Below, piece after piece: positions 10,122 through 19,800 of a stretch of 64,000 nt of DNA. This stretch comes from an uncultured Acidobacteriota bacterium (GTDB lineage Bacteria > Acidobacteriota > UBA6911 > RPQK01 > JAJDTT01), in the NCBI GenBank assembly GCA_951812665.1, contig CATOST010000035.1, positions 1-64,000 of the forward strand, read 5' to 3'. Position 1 is the first letter of the stretch. Each line of letters begins with the position of its first letter. Below the pieces are notes generated by a model. The model was not told the origin of the DNA, made no database searches, and was given only the letters and a program-made list of their open reading frames with translations. Both the position numbers and the translations under genes were made by a program.

Positions 10122-13029
10122 TGTACATGAACTCCCCCGAATTGAGGAGCGTGAGGACCACCGAGCTCAGCGCCGACCAGCGGGCCCCGGGTCCCCGGGG
10201 CGCGGGATCGTTCTTCTGATTCAGGTGGCTGCGCCACTCCCGCTGCAGGCGTTGCAGCGACTCCTCGATTCGCCGGCTCTCTTCCGCGGTGGGATAGCGG
10301 CTCAGGACCTCCAGATAGAGTTTCTCGATCTGCCCCGGCGTGTCTCCCGGAGCCTGGTCCATGAGACGGCCCGCCAGGTAGCGGGCGTGGCCGCGCATCA
10401 ACTCTCCGTTGATGAGCTGCAGCGCCTGCAAGGGGACGGTGGACTGCCGGCGTTGTCCGCAGTTCGGAATCATCACCGGATAGTCGAAGGCCTCCAGGGA
10501 GGAGACGGGCATGCGGCGCCGCTTGAGCAGATAGACCGCCCGGCGCCACCCGCCCGAGGTCGATTCGGGCACCACCTCGCCGCTGGATTCCTCCTTCAGG
10601 TGAACGGGGATTCCGAAGGGGGTCGGGTCCAGGCGGCCGGTGACGCGCAACACCGAATCATGAAGGGCCTCGGCTTCCAACCGCCGCAGCGGCATCCGGG
10701 ACAGGAGCAGGTTGTCGGGATCCTGCTGCCGGACCCGGGGGCTGACCCGGGAGGTCTGCCGGTAGGCCGCCGAGGTCATGATCAGCCGGTGCATGGCCTT
10801 CATGCTCCATCCCCGGTCCACGAACTCGGCCGCCAGCCAATCCAGGAGCTGCGGATGGGTCGGCTGGGACCCGGTCCTGCCGAAGTCCGCCGGGGTGGTG
10901 ACGAGTTCCCGGCCGAAGTGATGGCCCCAGATCCGATTGACCTGAACCCGCGAAGTCAGAGGATGCCCCTCCTGGGTCAGCCAGCGGGCCAGGCCCAGGC
11001 GGTTGCCACTGGTGTCGCGCCCCGCCGGCGGCAGCGGCCGGTAGGGCTCCAGACCGGCGGCGGACAGGACTCGGGGAACGTCCGGGTACACCCGTTCCGC
11101 CACCGTCCGGGCTTCGCCCCGGTTCAGACGATAGACGGGAGAAGGGTCTCCTCCCATGTCGTAGAGGGCCCGGATGCCCGGCAGGGTCCGGTACTTGGTC
11201 TGGTCCCGGAAATTGGTCTCGGACCCGTACTTGGAGTTCTTGATGTGGGCGATGTCCTTCTCCAACTGGCCGGCGGACTTCTTGAACTCGGGGAAACGGT
11301 CCCCCAGGGCCGCATAGGCGGGGTCCACCACCTCCTTGAACTTTCGGGCCAGGAAACGTTGCAGGCTGGTGCGTTTCTTCTCGGGCGTCTCGGCGATGGC
11401 CCTGAGGTCCGCTTGAAGGTCGACGGGCAGGGCGTCCAGCGCCTCCTTCCGGAGCTTCTCCTTGTAGGGTCGAGCCTTTTCCTTGAGCTCCGTTTCCAGG
11501 TTTCGGAGCTTGACCTGGAGCGGGGCGTTGTGGACCTCGACCTCCTTGAGGTCCGCCTCCAGAGCGACACGCAGCACCCGTTTGGTGGGCGGACGCCAGT
11601 CATAGGGGTCCAGCGCGGTCTGGAAGATGGCGGCCAGGCTGTAGTACTCGCGCTGGCTCAGGGGATCGTACTTGTGGTCGTGGCAGCGGGCGCAACCGAC
11701 GGTCAGGCCCAGAACCGACGAGCCCAGGACCTGGAGCTCGTCGGCGATGACGTCCATCCTTTCCTGGAGCGATCCATTGGGCTGGCCATAGGTGCCGTCG
11801 GGAGCCAGCCGCAGGAAGCCGGTGGCGGCGACAACGTCCACCAGTTCCTGGGTGACCTCCTTCTGTTTCTTGTAGTCCACCAGCTCGTCGCCCGCCAACT
11901 GCTCCGTCAGGAAACGGTCGTAAGGAATGTCCCGGTTCAGCGCCCGGATCACGTAGTCGCGATAGCGCCAGGCATGAGGACGGACCTTGTCTTCGTCGAT
12001 GATCCCCTCCGAATCGCTGTACCCGGCCAGGTCGAACCAGTACTGGGCCCAGCGCTCGCCGTAGGCGGGAGAGTCCAGGAGCCGGTCCAGGAGCCGCTCG
12101 TAGGCCCCCGGCTCCCGGTCCGCCAGGTAGTCCAGGACTTCCTGGGAGGCGGGAGGCATGCCGGTCAGGTCCAGATAAGCCCGGCGCAGCAGGACCAGGG
12201 GCTCGGCCTCGGGAGAGAAACCGAGATCCTTGGCCTCCAGCCGTGCCAGCAGAAAGAGGTCGATGGGATTGCGGGCCTGCTCGGGATGACGGACTCGCGG
12301 CAGATCCGGCCTGCGGGGAGAGCGGAAGGACCAGAACTCCGTGTCTTCCGGGGACAGGGGGGGATCCGCGACGGCATCCGCCTGGGGCGGGTCCACCGGA
12401 GCCCCGGCCAGAATCCACCCTCTCAGGACCTCCACCTCGGCCGTGGTGGGCGGCCGGATCTTGTCCAGGGGGGGCATCTCCTGGGAGACGATGCGGGAAA
12501 AGAGCAGGCTCCGGCCCGGATCGCCGGGGACGAGAGCCGGCCCCGATTCGCCTCCCCGGAGCCGGCCGGCCCGGGTCCGCAGGTCCAGTCCCGCCTCCTG
12601 CTTGGCCTTGCCGTGACAGTTGACGCAGTGCATCTGAAAGATGGGCAGCACGTCCTTCTCGGTATGGAGCCGGCCTCCCGTGTGAGCCGCCTGGGCGTCG
12701 ATCCAGAGCCGGATGGCCCGGATTTCCTCCCGGGACAGGTTGACGTCCCCCGGGGGCATGGCGCCCGAGATCAACTTGGAGACCAGCAGGCTCCGGTCCG
12801 AGTCCCCGAGCATCAGTGCGGCTCCCGACTTCCCTCCGGCCAACATGGCCTCGAAGGTGCCCAGGTGGAGCTGGCCCTGGGGATCGGCGCCGCTGTGGCA
12901 TTGGAGACAGTTCTGCTCGAAGATGGGGAGGACGTCTCTTTCGAAACCGGAGTCGGCCGAGCCGCCCGCCTGAAGAGCGGGGCCGAAGATCAAGCAGGCC
13001 AATAACGTCACACGGAACTTGCGTAACAT
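10114..13029 (-). CDS. Planctomycete-type cytochrome c protein: two PSCyt1 + DUF1549 + DUF1553
   Basis: 971 residues with a signal peptide (MLRKFRVTLLACLIFGPALQAG). Two N-terminal haem-binding CxxCH motifs follow (Cys41-Cys44-His45 and Cys135-Cys138-His139), each in a PSCyt1-type domain. DUF1549 covers about residues 235-450 and ends in the family motif VGCARCHDHKYDPL, itself a CxxCH sequence. A charged helical linker (about 480-590) leads to DUF1553 (about 670-930), with RLGLARWLTQEGHPLTSRV, NRIWGHHFGRELV and VPLQALQLING. An extracytoplasmic redox role is inferred from the haem sites; the substrate is unknown. It forms a two-gene unit with the DUF1501 gene. The paralogue at 16891-20076 has only one PSCyt1 domain. 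Confidence 0.88.
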   Translation of the reverse strand: MLRKFRVTLLACLIFGPALQAGGSADSGFERDVLPIFEQNCLQCHSGADPQGQLHLGTFEAMLAGGKSGAALMLGDSDRSLLVSKLISGAMPPGDVNLSREEIRAIRLWIDAQAAHTGGRLHTEKDVLPIFQMHCVNCHGKAKQEAGLDLRTRAGRLRGGESGPALVPGDPGRSLLFSRIVSQEMPPLDKIRPPTTAEVEVLRGWILAGAPVDPPQADAVADPPLSPEDTEFWSFRSPRRPDLPRVRHPEQARNPIDLFLLARLEAKDLGFSPEAEPLVLLRRAYLDLTGMPPASQEVLDYLADREPGAYERLLDRLLDSPAYGERWAQYWFDLAGYSDSEGIIDEDKVRPHAWRYRDYVIRALNRDIPYDRFLTEQLAGDELVDYKKQKEVTQELVDVVAATGFLRLAPDGTYGQPNGSLQERMDVIADELQVLGSSVLGLTVGCARCHDHKYDPLSQREYYSLAAIFQTALDPYDWRPPTKRVLRVALEADLKEVEVHNAPLQVKLRNLETELKEKARPYKEKLRKEALDALPVDLQADLRAIAETPEKKRTSLQRFLARKFKEVVDPAYAALGDRFPEFKKSAGQLEKDIAHIKNSKYGSETNFRDQTKYRTLPGIRALYDMGGDPSPVYRLNRGEARTVAERVYPDVPRVLSAAGLEPYRPLPPAGRDTSGNRLGLARWLTQEGHPLTSRVQVNRIWGHHFGRELVTTPADFGRTGSQPTHPQLLDWLAAEFVDRGWSMKAMHRLIMTSAAYRQTSRVSPRVRQQDPDNLLLSRMPLRRLEAEALHDSVLRVTGRLDPTPFGIPVHLKEESSGEVVPESTSGGWRRAVYLLKRRRMPVSSLEAFDYPVMIPNCGQRRQSTVPLQALQLINGELMRGHARYLAGRLMDQAPGDTPGQIEKLYLEVLSRYPTAEESRRIEESLQRLQREWRSHLNQKNDPAPRGPGARWSALSSVVLTLLNSGEFMYID

Positions 13030-13127
13030 GATCTCGTCTCGTGTTCTTCAAAATTACAACGGAAGACGGTGTCGGGGCAACCGAAGCGGAGGAAAGAGGT
13101 AAAAGGAGAGAGGCTTTCCGGCTGGTC

Positions 13128-13166
13128 GTCAGGACCGGTCTCGGTGCTCGCTGGACTTTCACCACG
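13128..13166. repeat. Degenerate half of the ~165-bp palindromic element
   Basis: The stretch CGGTCTCGGTGCTCGCTGGA followed by CTTTCACCACGGGCGGTCAA matches one end of the four full copies (35136, 41123, 45776 and 49707) with several changes. No partner arm is visible on the other side. It lies between higA and the PSCyt1 gene. Confidence 0.5.
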
Positions 13167-13171
13167 GGCGG

Positions 13172-13543
13172 TCAAGCTCCTCCCTTGTCCTTTGAAGTCT
13201 TCAATGAAGGTGAAGACTCGCGGACGCGCGGTGTGGTCGATACCTCCTGCTGCGGGACGAGCGGCTGGTAGGGCCTGATTCTGATCCGATCTTCGCTTTT
13301 TCGGGCCTGCGCCAGATCATAGGTCGTCTGCCGTCGCAGCCAGAACTCGGCATTCGACCATCCTGCCTTCTCCAGCCGTATGGCCATCTCCGGTGAAATT
13401 GCCGCTCGGCCATTCAGTACGCGCGAGAGTGTATGACGAGCGACGCCCAACACCTTCGCCGCTTCGGTGACGCTCAGACCGAGTGGGTCAAGACAGTTCC
13501 CCTTGATGCCAAGCCCAGGATGCGGAGGATTCTTCATAGCCAT
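13172..13543 (-). CDS. higA: HigA-type antitoxin (XRE helix-turn-helix)
   Basis: Starting at ATG 13543 (GAGGGGG lies 8 bp upstream), a protein of about 123 residues opens [21 protein letters not shown] compact helix-turn-helix follows ([20 protein letters not shown], then [18 protein letters not shown]) and then the HigA-typical stretch [18 protein letters not shown] variable tail of about 35 residues closes it. HigA proteins neutralise HigB and repress their own operon. The gene lies 16 bp downstream of higB, in the usual toxin-first order. Confidence 0.85.
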   Translation of the reverse strand: MAMKNPPHPGLGIKGNCLDPLGLSVTEAAKVLGVARHTLSRVLNGRAAISPEMAIRLEKAGWSNAEFWLRRQTTYDLAQARKSEDRIRIRPYQPLVPQQEVSTTPRVRESSPSLKTSKDKGGA

Positions 13544-13559
13544 GGGTTCGACCCCCTCG

Positions 13560-13838
13560 CTAGTGATAGTCGACCAAGTCGACGTCGTATGCGTCACCTG
13601 CCTCAAAACGGAATACGATTCGCCAGTTGCCCGAAATCGAGAGGCTCCAAAACGCCTTCACATTACCCTTCAGACGGTGGAGCCGATAACCCGGCAGGTC
13701 AAGGTCACCGGGTCTGACGGCATCGTCCAGATCCGCCAGAGCGAGTGCGATCCGTTCCCTTTGGTCCGCACTCACCTTGCTGGGATCTCCACGCTCGAAC
13801 AACCGCTTGAGACCCCGATGCCGGAACCTCCGAATCAT
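13560..13838 (-). CDS. higB: HigB-type toxin (RelE superfamily mRNA interferase)
   Basis: 92 residues with the plasmid-killer/HigB profile: opening [18 protein letters not shown], then [40 protein letters not shown] at the extreme C-terminus. HigB toxins cleave mRNA in the ribosomal A site. The conserved C-terminal Asp-Tyr-His ending and the internal RLKG are present, so the toxin looks intact. It lies directly upstream of higA. Confidence 0.88.
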   Translation of the reverse strand: MIRRFRHRGLKRLFERGDPSKVSADQRERIALALADLDDAVRPGDLDLPGYRLHRLKGNVKAFWSLSISGNWRIVFRFEAGDAYDVDLVDYH

Positions 13839-13897
13839 GCGCCAGTGTACCGTGTACCGGTACGCATATCAACGACAAGCTGATGGGGTTTCTCCAG

Positions 13898-14006
13898 AAG
13901 GCTGTCCGAGAATGCGATTGTCGTCCAGGTCGAAAGATGTAAATTATTGATTTATAAGGAGATATACTTTTCGGGATCGTGATTTATCGAGTTCTCGGAC
14001 AGCCTC
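13898..14006. mobile_element. MITE-like element with ~20-bp terminal inverted repeats
   Basis: A ~109-bp AT-rich segment is bounded by near-identical inverted ends: AGGCTGTCCGAGAATGCGAT at 13899 and, on the other strand, AGGCTGTCCGAGAACTCGAT from about 14004. GGCTGTCCGAGAA-type ends are reminiscent of insertion-sequence termini. The interior is markedly AT-rich against a GC-rich background and has no ORF. It sits exactly between two toxin-antitoxin modules and abuts the relE stop codon. It is either a non-autonomous element or the remnant of a deleted insertion sequence. Confidence 0.65.
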
Positions 14007-14297
14007 CTAGGAATTCTCCGGACGGCGCCCGCTGGGAAAATTGCGTCGATACACCTCACGCCGGTGGGAAACGCGCACCACCAGTACAACCAGTAAATCT
14101 TCGCGCACTTCGTAAAGCACGCGGTAGTCTCCGACCCGAAGCCGACGCAGACCCCGCATACCTCCCTTCAGCGCATTTCCGAGGAAGGGGTTCTCTGCCA
14201 GACGGTCGATGGCCGCGACAATTCGCGTTCGATCCTTCCTGGCAACTTGCTTCAGTTCCTTGGCTGCGCTGCCCTTAATCCGTATCGAGAAGTTCAC
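14007..14297 (-). CDS. RelE/ParE-type toxin
   Basis: From the GTG at 14297 this gives a 96-residue RelE-superfamily protein: NFSIRIKGSAAKELKQVARK, then a mid-region RIVAAIDRLAENPFLGNALK and the RelE core RRLRVGDYRVLYEVREDLLV. It ends with RVSHRREVYRRNF. The Arg and Tyr/His residues used by RelE mRNA interferases are present in the core and C-terminus. The start overlaps the 3' end of the upstream ribbon-helix-helix antitoxin gene by about 23 bp, which argues for translational coupling and against the longer ORF from 14462. The inverted-repeat element begins immediately after its stop codon and may have replaced its original C-terminus. Confidence 0.82.
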   Translation of the reverse strand: MNFSIRIKGSAAKELKQVARKDRTRIVAAIDRLAENPFLGNALKGGMRGLRRLRVGDYRVLYEVREDLLVVLVVRVSHRREVYRRNFPSGRRPENS

Positions 14298-14532
14298 GCC
14301 TGACCTGATCCCAATCCAGCACCGGATCGCTCGGATCACGGAGCCGTTCGACGGCCATGGAAAGATCGTCGAAGTCTTCAAGGTAACGTTCGACCGCCCG
14401 GCGAACGATCTCCGCCCGGCTGCGATGGAATCGGCGGGCGACCGCGTCCAGTGCATTGACAACCGTATCCGGCAGGCGCGCGGTGATTTGGGTCTTGGAC
14501 TCTGTAATGTTCACTGATTGCATTTGCATCAC
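14275..14532 (-). CDS. Ribbon-helix-helix antitoxin (RelB/CopG type)
   Basis: 85 residues starting with the ribbon strand and two helices typical of RHH repressors (KTQITARLPDTVVNALDAVA, then RRFHRSRAEIVRRAVERYLE). An acidic C-terminal arm (DDLSMAVERLRDPSDPVLDW) would bind the toxin. Alternative starts are the ATGs at 14529 and 14523. Partner of the overlapping RelE gene; the pair probably represses its own promoter in the short region shared with the divergent NlpC/P60 gene. Confidence 0.82.
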   Translation of the reverse strand: MMQMQSVNITESKTQITARLPDTVVNALDAVARRFHRSRAEIVRRAVERYLEDFDDLSMAVERLRDPSDPVLDWDQVRRELLDTD

Positions 14533-14691
14533 ATTACTTCAGATCGATGGCAATCTCAATCTTGTCATCGCCGCCTGAACCGCACTTCCGAAACCGGGGA
14601 ATTCGGCGGCTGGCGAGTTGCCGCTCCCGGTTTCGGTGAATGGTTACAATCACCATGGGATGCTACGGTGTGTCTGCAGATGAAAGGAGTC

Positions 14692-16032
14692 ATGCGGGCG
14701 ATCCGGTTGGTGGTGGTCATGGCGCTCGTAGCGGGCGCCGCTTGCGGGCCGGCGCGGATTCCGTTGATTTCGACCGGGCCTCTCGACGACCTGGACCGGA
14801 TTCCTCAGGACGCCACGGCCTTTACCGAGAGCGGCGGCCGTCCCATTCTCCAGGTCGACAAGGACCGGCTCGATAAATTCGAAGCCTACTGGTACGGGCC
14901 CTGGGAGCGGACCGAGCCCGCGGCCTGTGGGGCGGCGGCGTTCGGTTGGGCCGCCGAATCGTTCTCCAGGAAGCCGGTATTCGGTCCCAACCTGCTGAGA
15001 CTCTCCCCGTCCCAGGTCGGCGGCGTCGTTGCCAATGCGCGGCTCGACAAGTTTCCCAGCCGGGCCGAATACGGGATCGCCATCCGCAACACGAACCTGC
15101 GGGCGCTCCCTTCGGCCGAACCCTTCTACTTCGACTTTCGCGAGGCGGGAGAGGGATACCCGTTCGACTACAACCAGAATTCGGCGGTCTGGGCGGGGAC
15201 GCCCCTTTTTCTGACGCACGTCTCCCGGGACGGGCGGTTTGTGGGCGCGGAATCGCCCTACACCTGCGGTTGGATCGATGCGCGGGACGTAGCGGTCGTC
15301 GACGAGGAGTTCATGGCCAAGTACCGGCGTCCCCGCCTGGCCGCCGTGCGGAGGGACCGTATCCCCATCTCCGGAGATCCGGGTGGGTTCCTCTTCGAGG
15401 GCCGGGTCGGCATGCTTCTGCCCATTGCGGACGGAGTCCAGCCGGACGGCTTCCGGCTGCTGGCCCCCGTGGCTGACGAGAGCCGACGAGCGTCCTTGTC
15501 ACAGGTCCGGCTTGCGGACCAGGATGCGGCCCCCATTCCATTTCCGTTCTCCCAGGATCGTCTGGCCGAGCTGATCAACCAGATCGTGGGACAACCCTAC
15601 GGTTGGGGTGGACTGGGCGGGCACCGCGACTGTTCCTCCACCATCCTGGACGTCTTTACGCCCTTCGGCCTTCCCCTGCCGCGAAACTCGCGGAGCCAGG
15701 CGGGCGCGGGAAAAAAAGTGGACGTCTCCGAGCTCTCCGCGGACGAAAAACGCAAGCGAATTCTGGAAGCGGCGGTCCCCTTCCGCACGCTCTTGAACAT
15801 CAGAGGCCACGTCATGCTCTACCTCGGAGCATTCCGGGGGTCCCCGGTGGCGTTTCACACCATCTGGGGACTCCGGACTGCTTCCCAAGACGATTCGATA
15901 TCGGGGCGGTTTCTGATCGCGAAATCGGTCATCACCAGCCTGTCTCCGGGACTCGAGATCAGGACGTTGTCACGGAGCAGGGGCGATCTGCTGGACCGCA
16001 TCGACTCTTTTACCTTGCTGGGAGAAGAATAG
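14692..16032 (+). CDS. NlpC/P60 lipoprotein with SH3-type domains (C40 peptidase)
   Basis: From ATG 14692, which follows AAGGAG, the protein begins with a lipoprotein signal and lipobox (VAGAAC, Cys18). The longer ORF from 14518 would bury this signal, so the internal start is preferred; ATG 14680 is an alternative. About 290 residues of stabilising and SH3-like domain precede the C-terminal NlpC/P60 catalytic domain. Its residues are Cys314 in GGHRDCSSTILDVF, His373 in NIRGHVMLYLG and His389 in VAFHTIWG. The architecture resembles YkfC-like gamma-D-Glu-L-Lys/Dap endopeptidases that trim muropeptides at the cell surface. Single gene, divergent from the RHH-RelE pair. Confidence 0.82.
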   Translation: MRAIRLVVVMALVAGAACGPARIPLISTGPLDDLDRIPQDATAFTESGGRPILQVDKDRLDKFEAYWYGPWERTEPAACGAAAFGWAAESFSRKPVFGPNLLRLSPSQVGGVVANARLDKFPSRAEYGIAIRNTNLRALPSAEPFYFDFREAGEGYPFDYNQNSAVWAGTPLFLTHVSRDGRFVGAESPYTCGWIDARDVAVVDEEFMAKYRRPRLAAVRRDRIPISGDPGGFLFEGRVGMLLPIADGVQPDGFRLLAPVADESRRASLSQVRLADQDAAPIPFPFSQDRLAELINQIVGQPYGWGGLGGHRDCSSTILDVFTPFGLPLPRNSRSQAGAGKKVDVSELSADEKRKRILEAAVPFRTLLNIRGHVMLYLGAFRGSPVAFHTIWGLRTASQDDSISGRFLIAKSVITSLSPGLEIRTLSRSRGDLLDRIDSFTLLGEE

Positions 16033-16131
16033 GGGCTCGATTGTCAAGCGTGCCGTCAGGGCTGACGATCCGATTCCGCGGCCATCATCACCCGGTAACG
16101 ACTTTCAATCCCGCTGTGCCCGGGGATGAGT

Positions 16132-16485
16132 TCAAGCGGCGTTTCCGCGTCCATTGCGGACCAAGAAATCACGCAGCACATCGAGAGTTCCCTCGATCCG
16201 ACCCAGACGGTCGCGGAGATCTCCGGTTTGGTTGTCCAGCCGGTCACGGAGAGTTCCGATCTGGCGATCCACATGGTCGCGGAGAGTTCCGCTCTGGTGG
16301 TCCACATGGTCGCGGAAAGTTCCGCTCTGGTGGTCCACATGGTCACGGAGAGTTCCGCTCTGGTGATCCACATGGTTGCGGAGATCCCGTAATTCGCCGC
16401 GCACGGAACGGATGGACCGGTCCAGGTAGAAGAATCCCAAAATGAGAATCGCGGGAGTGATCCACTGGGCGAGTTCAGGTGACAT
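16132..16485 (-). CDS. Small N-terminally anchored coiled-coil protein with 11-residue repeats
   Basis: 117 residues: one N-terminal membrane helix (QWITPAILILGFFYLDRSIR), then a run of near-identical 11-residue units of the type DHVDHQSGTLR, four or more in a row. It ends with RLGRIEGTLDVLRDFLVRNG. The hendecad period predicts a long right-handed coiled coil projecting from the membrane. It is a tandem duplicate of the gene at 16502-16735, with the same start and end but more repeat units. Function is unknown; small proteins of this shape are sometimes associated with toxin-antitoxin regions. Confidence 0.65.
   Translation of the reverse strand: MSPELAQWITPAILILGFFYLDRSIRSVRGELRDLRNHVDHQSGTLRDHVDHQSGTFRDHVDHQSGTLRDHVDRQIGTLRDRLDNQTGDLRDRLGRIEGTLDVLRDFLVRNGRGNAA
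16221..16386. repeat. Tandem 33-bp repeats inside the coiled-coil gene
   Basis: Four close copies and one diverged copy of a 33-bp unit (TCCGCTCTGGTGGTCCACAT followed by GGTCGCGGAAAGT) encode the 11-residue hendecads on the minus strand. The neighbouring paralogue carries fewer units, so copy number has changed by slippage or unequal recombination. Confidence 0.8.
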
Positions 16486-16501
16486 CGGTTCCTCAATAGG
16501 T

Positions 16502-16735
16502 TCAAGCGGCGGTGCCGCGTCCCTTGCGGACGAAGAAATCCCGCAGCACGTCGAGAGTGCCTTCGATCCGTCCCATGCGGTCGCGGAGATCCCCGATCTG
16601 GTGATCCATACGGTCGCGCAAGTCCTTTATGTCCGCTCGTGAATCGCTGCGCACGGAACGGATGGATCGGTCCAGGTAGAGGAATCCCAATATGAGAATC
16701 GCGGGAGTGATCCATGGGGCGAGTTCAGGTGACAT
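16502..16735 (-). CDS. Shorter paralogue of the coiled-coil membrane protein
   Basis: 77 residues that match the neighbour at both ends (MSPELAPWITPAILILGF at the start, RMGRIEGTLDVLRDFFVRKG at the end). Only about one and a half hendecad units lie between (SRADIKDLRDRMDHQIGDLR). The genes are 16 bp apart on the same strand and probably co-transcribed. The near-identical N- and C-termini with differing repeat number point to a recent duplication followed by repeat expansion or loss. No known family is recognised with confidence. Confidence 0.62.
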   Translation of the reverse strand: MSPELAPWITPAILILGFLYLDRSIRSVRSDSRADIKDLRDRMDHQIGDLRDRMGRIEGTLDVLRDFFVRKGRGTAA

Positions 16736-16890
16736 CGGTTCCTCGTAGCAACAAGAATAACATCCCGGACGAGCTCTTCGGACACGGAAGAACGGGCGAT
16801 TGGAAATCGCCTCTCCGTTGCCCTCGGTCTCCGGATATCTAAAACGGTACGATTCGGAAAAACGCGAAAGTCGGCGCCCGGGGATATAGA

Positions 16891-19800
16891 ATGGCCGAAA
16901 CTGAGAGGAGCGGACCCGTGAGCGCGTTCTGGATTACGGCTTGCCGTTTTTTCGTCATCCTGGTGGCCTTGGCTGCGTTGTTGGCATTGGCGCCGGAGTC
17001 GGCGGCGACGGCGACCGAGCGGAAGACAGCGACCATGGCTCCTCCCGTGGATCGGACCGTCGGCTTTCAGACCGACGTCCTTCCCATATTCGAGGCCAGT
17101 TGCTTCAAGTGCCATGGGCCTGCCATGGCCATGGGAGGACTGAGGCTGCATACCCGACCGGAGCTGTTGGCGGGCGGAGACAAGGGCGCGGCGGTGCTGG
17201 AGGGGAACAGCGCCGGCAGCCGTTTGATCCGGCTGGTGGCGGGCATGGACGACTTGAAGATGCCCCTGGACGGGGAGCCCCTCAGCACGGAGCAGGTCGG
17301 GATCCTGAGGGCCTGGATCGATCAAGGGGTCGTATGGGCTCGGGGAGCGGCGGTTTCCGACCGCCGGACTCCGGACAATACAGGGGTCAAATCGGCCTCA
17401 GGCGACGGCCATTGGGCTTTCGAACCGGTTCGGCAGGACCCGCCGCCCCAAGTCGCGGACGGCGATTGGGTGCGAAACGACATCGACGCCTTCGTGCTGC
17501 TGAGGCTGCGGAGCGAAGGCCTGGAACCCTCCGACGAAGCCGACCGGTCCACCCTGATCCGGAGACTCCATCTGGATCTCCTGGGCCTGCCTCCGACGCC
17601 GGCTCAGCGGGAGCGCTTTCTTGGCGACCGGCGTCCCTACGCCTACGAGCGTCTGGTCAACCGGGTGTTGTCGTCGCCCCACTTCGGCGAGCGCTGGGCC
17701 CGCCACTGGTTGGACCTGGCCCGCTACGCCGACAGCGACGGTTTCGAGAAGGACAACGTCCGGCCCCATGCCTGGCGCTACCGCGAATGGGTCATCGACG
17801 CCTACAACCGCGATCTTCCCTACGACCAGTTCGTGCTGGAGCAGTTGGCGGGAGACCTGCTGCCCGGCGCCACCGTGGAGCAGAAGGCGGCCACCGGATT
17901 TCACCGGAACACGCTGACCAACACCGAGGGGGGCGTGGACCCGGAGGAGTACCGGGTGGAGCAGGTGGTGGACCGGACCGACACCACGGGTCTGGTGTTC
18001 ATGGGGCTCACCGTGGGCTGCGCCCGCTGCCACTCCCACAAGTACGACCCCATTTCCCACCGGGAGTACTATCAGTTCTTCTCCTTCTTCAACACCGGAA
18101 TCGAGAAGAACATCCCCGCTCCGCTACCCCGGGAGCAGGTGGCCTACCGGTTGGCGTCCCAGCAGTGGGAGCGGGAGCATGAGAAGCTGCTGGCGGCCCT
18201 GGAGGAGCAGCGTTCGGAGCTGAAGGAGAAGCTGGAGGGGACCCAGGCCGTGGCCCTCTGGGAAAAGGGGTTGGACCACTCTTCCGTGGAGTGGATTCCG
18301 CTGGATCTGTCCGGCTACGTCGCTGCCGGTGGCGCCGAGTTCAGCGAAGACGAGACCGGCGCACTCCTGGTGAGCGGCAACAACCCCAAGCAGGACCGCT
18401 ACACCCTGGTGGCCAACGTCGAGCTGCGGGGCATCAACGCCGTCCGCCTCGACTTTCCGACCCACGAGTCCCTGCCCTCGGGCGGTCCCGGACGATCGCC
18501 GGAAGGCAACTTCGTCCTCTCCGAGTTCAAGATCGGCGACGCCCGGCTCTCCAATCCGGTCAAGCCCACCGGGATTCCGGTGGAGAGAGTGTACGCCGGC
18601 TACTCCCAAAAGGGGTTCGAGATCGAGAAGTCCGTGGACGGAGATCCCAAGACGGGATGGAGCGTAAACGGCCCCCTGGGGACCAACCGGGATCAGCAGG
18701 CGGTCTTCGTCACCGCTCAGAGCCTGGGGCGCTACGGCGGATCGTCACTCACCCTGACCCTGGAGCAGCTCCACGGCGAGAGTCACAACATCGGCTCCCT
18801 CTCGGCCTATGTGACCCAGGCGCCGCGGAAGGAGCTGAAACAGGTCTTTCCGATGCCGGTGGAGAGGGCCCTGGCGGTTTCGGCCGGCGAGCGGAGCGCG
18901 GAACAGCAGTCCGCCGTCCTGGACTACTACGTGGACCTGAACCCCGAAGTCCGGCACCGTCTGGCGGCGGTGGAGGGACATCGCCGGGCCCGGCCCCGTC
19001 CACCGGGGACCAGGGCCCAGACCCTGGCACAAAACCCCGATCCGCCCCGGACCCACATTCACCTGCGGGGAGACTTCCTGAGTCCGGGGGAGGAGGTGGG
19101 GCCGAACACGCTCTCGGTGCTGCCGCCGCTGGAGCCTCGCGGTCCGGACCCGGACCGGCTGGATCTGGCCCTCTGGCTGACCGACCCCTCACATCCCCTG
19201 ACCGCCCGGGTCGAAGTCAACCGCTTCTGGGAACACCTCTTCGGCCGGGGACTGGTGGCGACCAGCGAGGATTTCGGCACCCGGGGCGAGAAACCGTCTC
19301 ATCCCCGGCTCCTGGATTGGCTGGCCCAGGAGTTCGTGGCCGGTGGCTGGAGCCGCAAGGACCTGGTCCGGCTGATCGTGACGTCGGCCAGCTACCGGCA
19401 ATCTTCCCACGTCCGTCCCGAACTCATGGAGAGAGACCCCAAGAATCTGCTTCTGGCCCGGCAGAACCGTTTTCGAGTCGAGTCGGAAGCGACCCGGGAC
19501 CTCTATCTGGCCGTGGGCGGACTGCTGGAGCCGCGAGTGGGCGGAAAAAGCGTCTACCCGCCGCTGCCGGCGGGAGTGGCCGATCTGGGGTACGGCGGGA
19601 CGGAGTGGCCCGAAAGCTCCGGGACCGACAAATACCGGAGGGGCCTCTACATCTTCTTCCAGCGGACCGTCCCATACCCCATGCTCATGACCTTCGACAG
19701 TCCCGATTCCAACACCTCGTGCGTCCGCCGGATCCGCTCCAACACCCCGCTTCAGGCCCTGACGCTGCTCAACGGCCCTCTCTTCGTCGAGAGTGCCCGG

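Noticed and set aside
9562-13005. A 1147-residue plus-strand ORF opposite the PSCyt1 gene
   Set aside because: It is the antisense shadow of a well-conserved haem protein in GC-rich DNA; its translation lacks any family motif.
14518-14691. N-terminal extension of the NlpC/P60 gene from 14518
   Set aside because: It would bury the lipoprotein signal at 14692 and overlap the antitoxin start.
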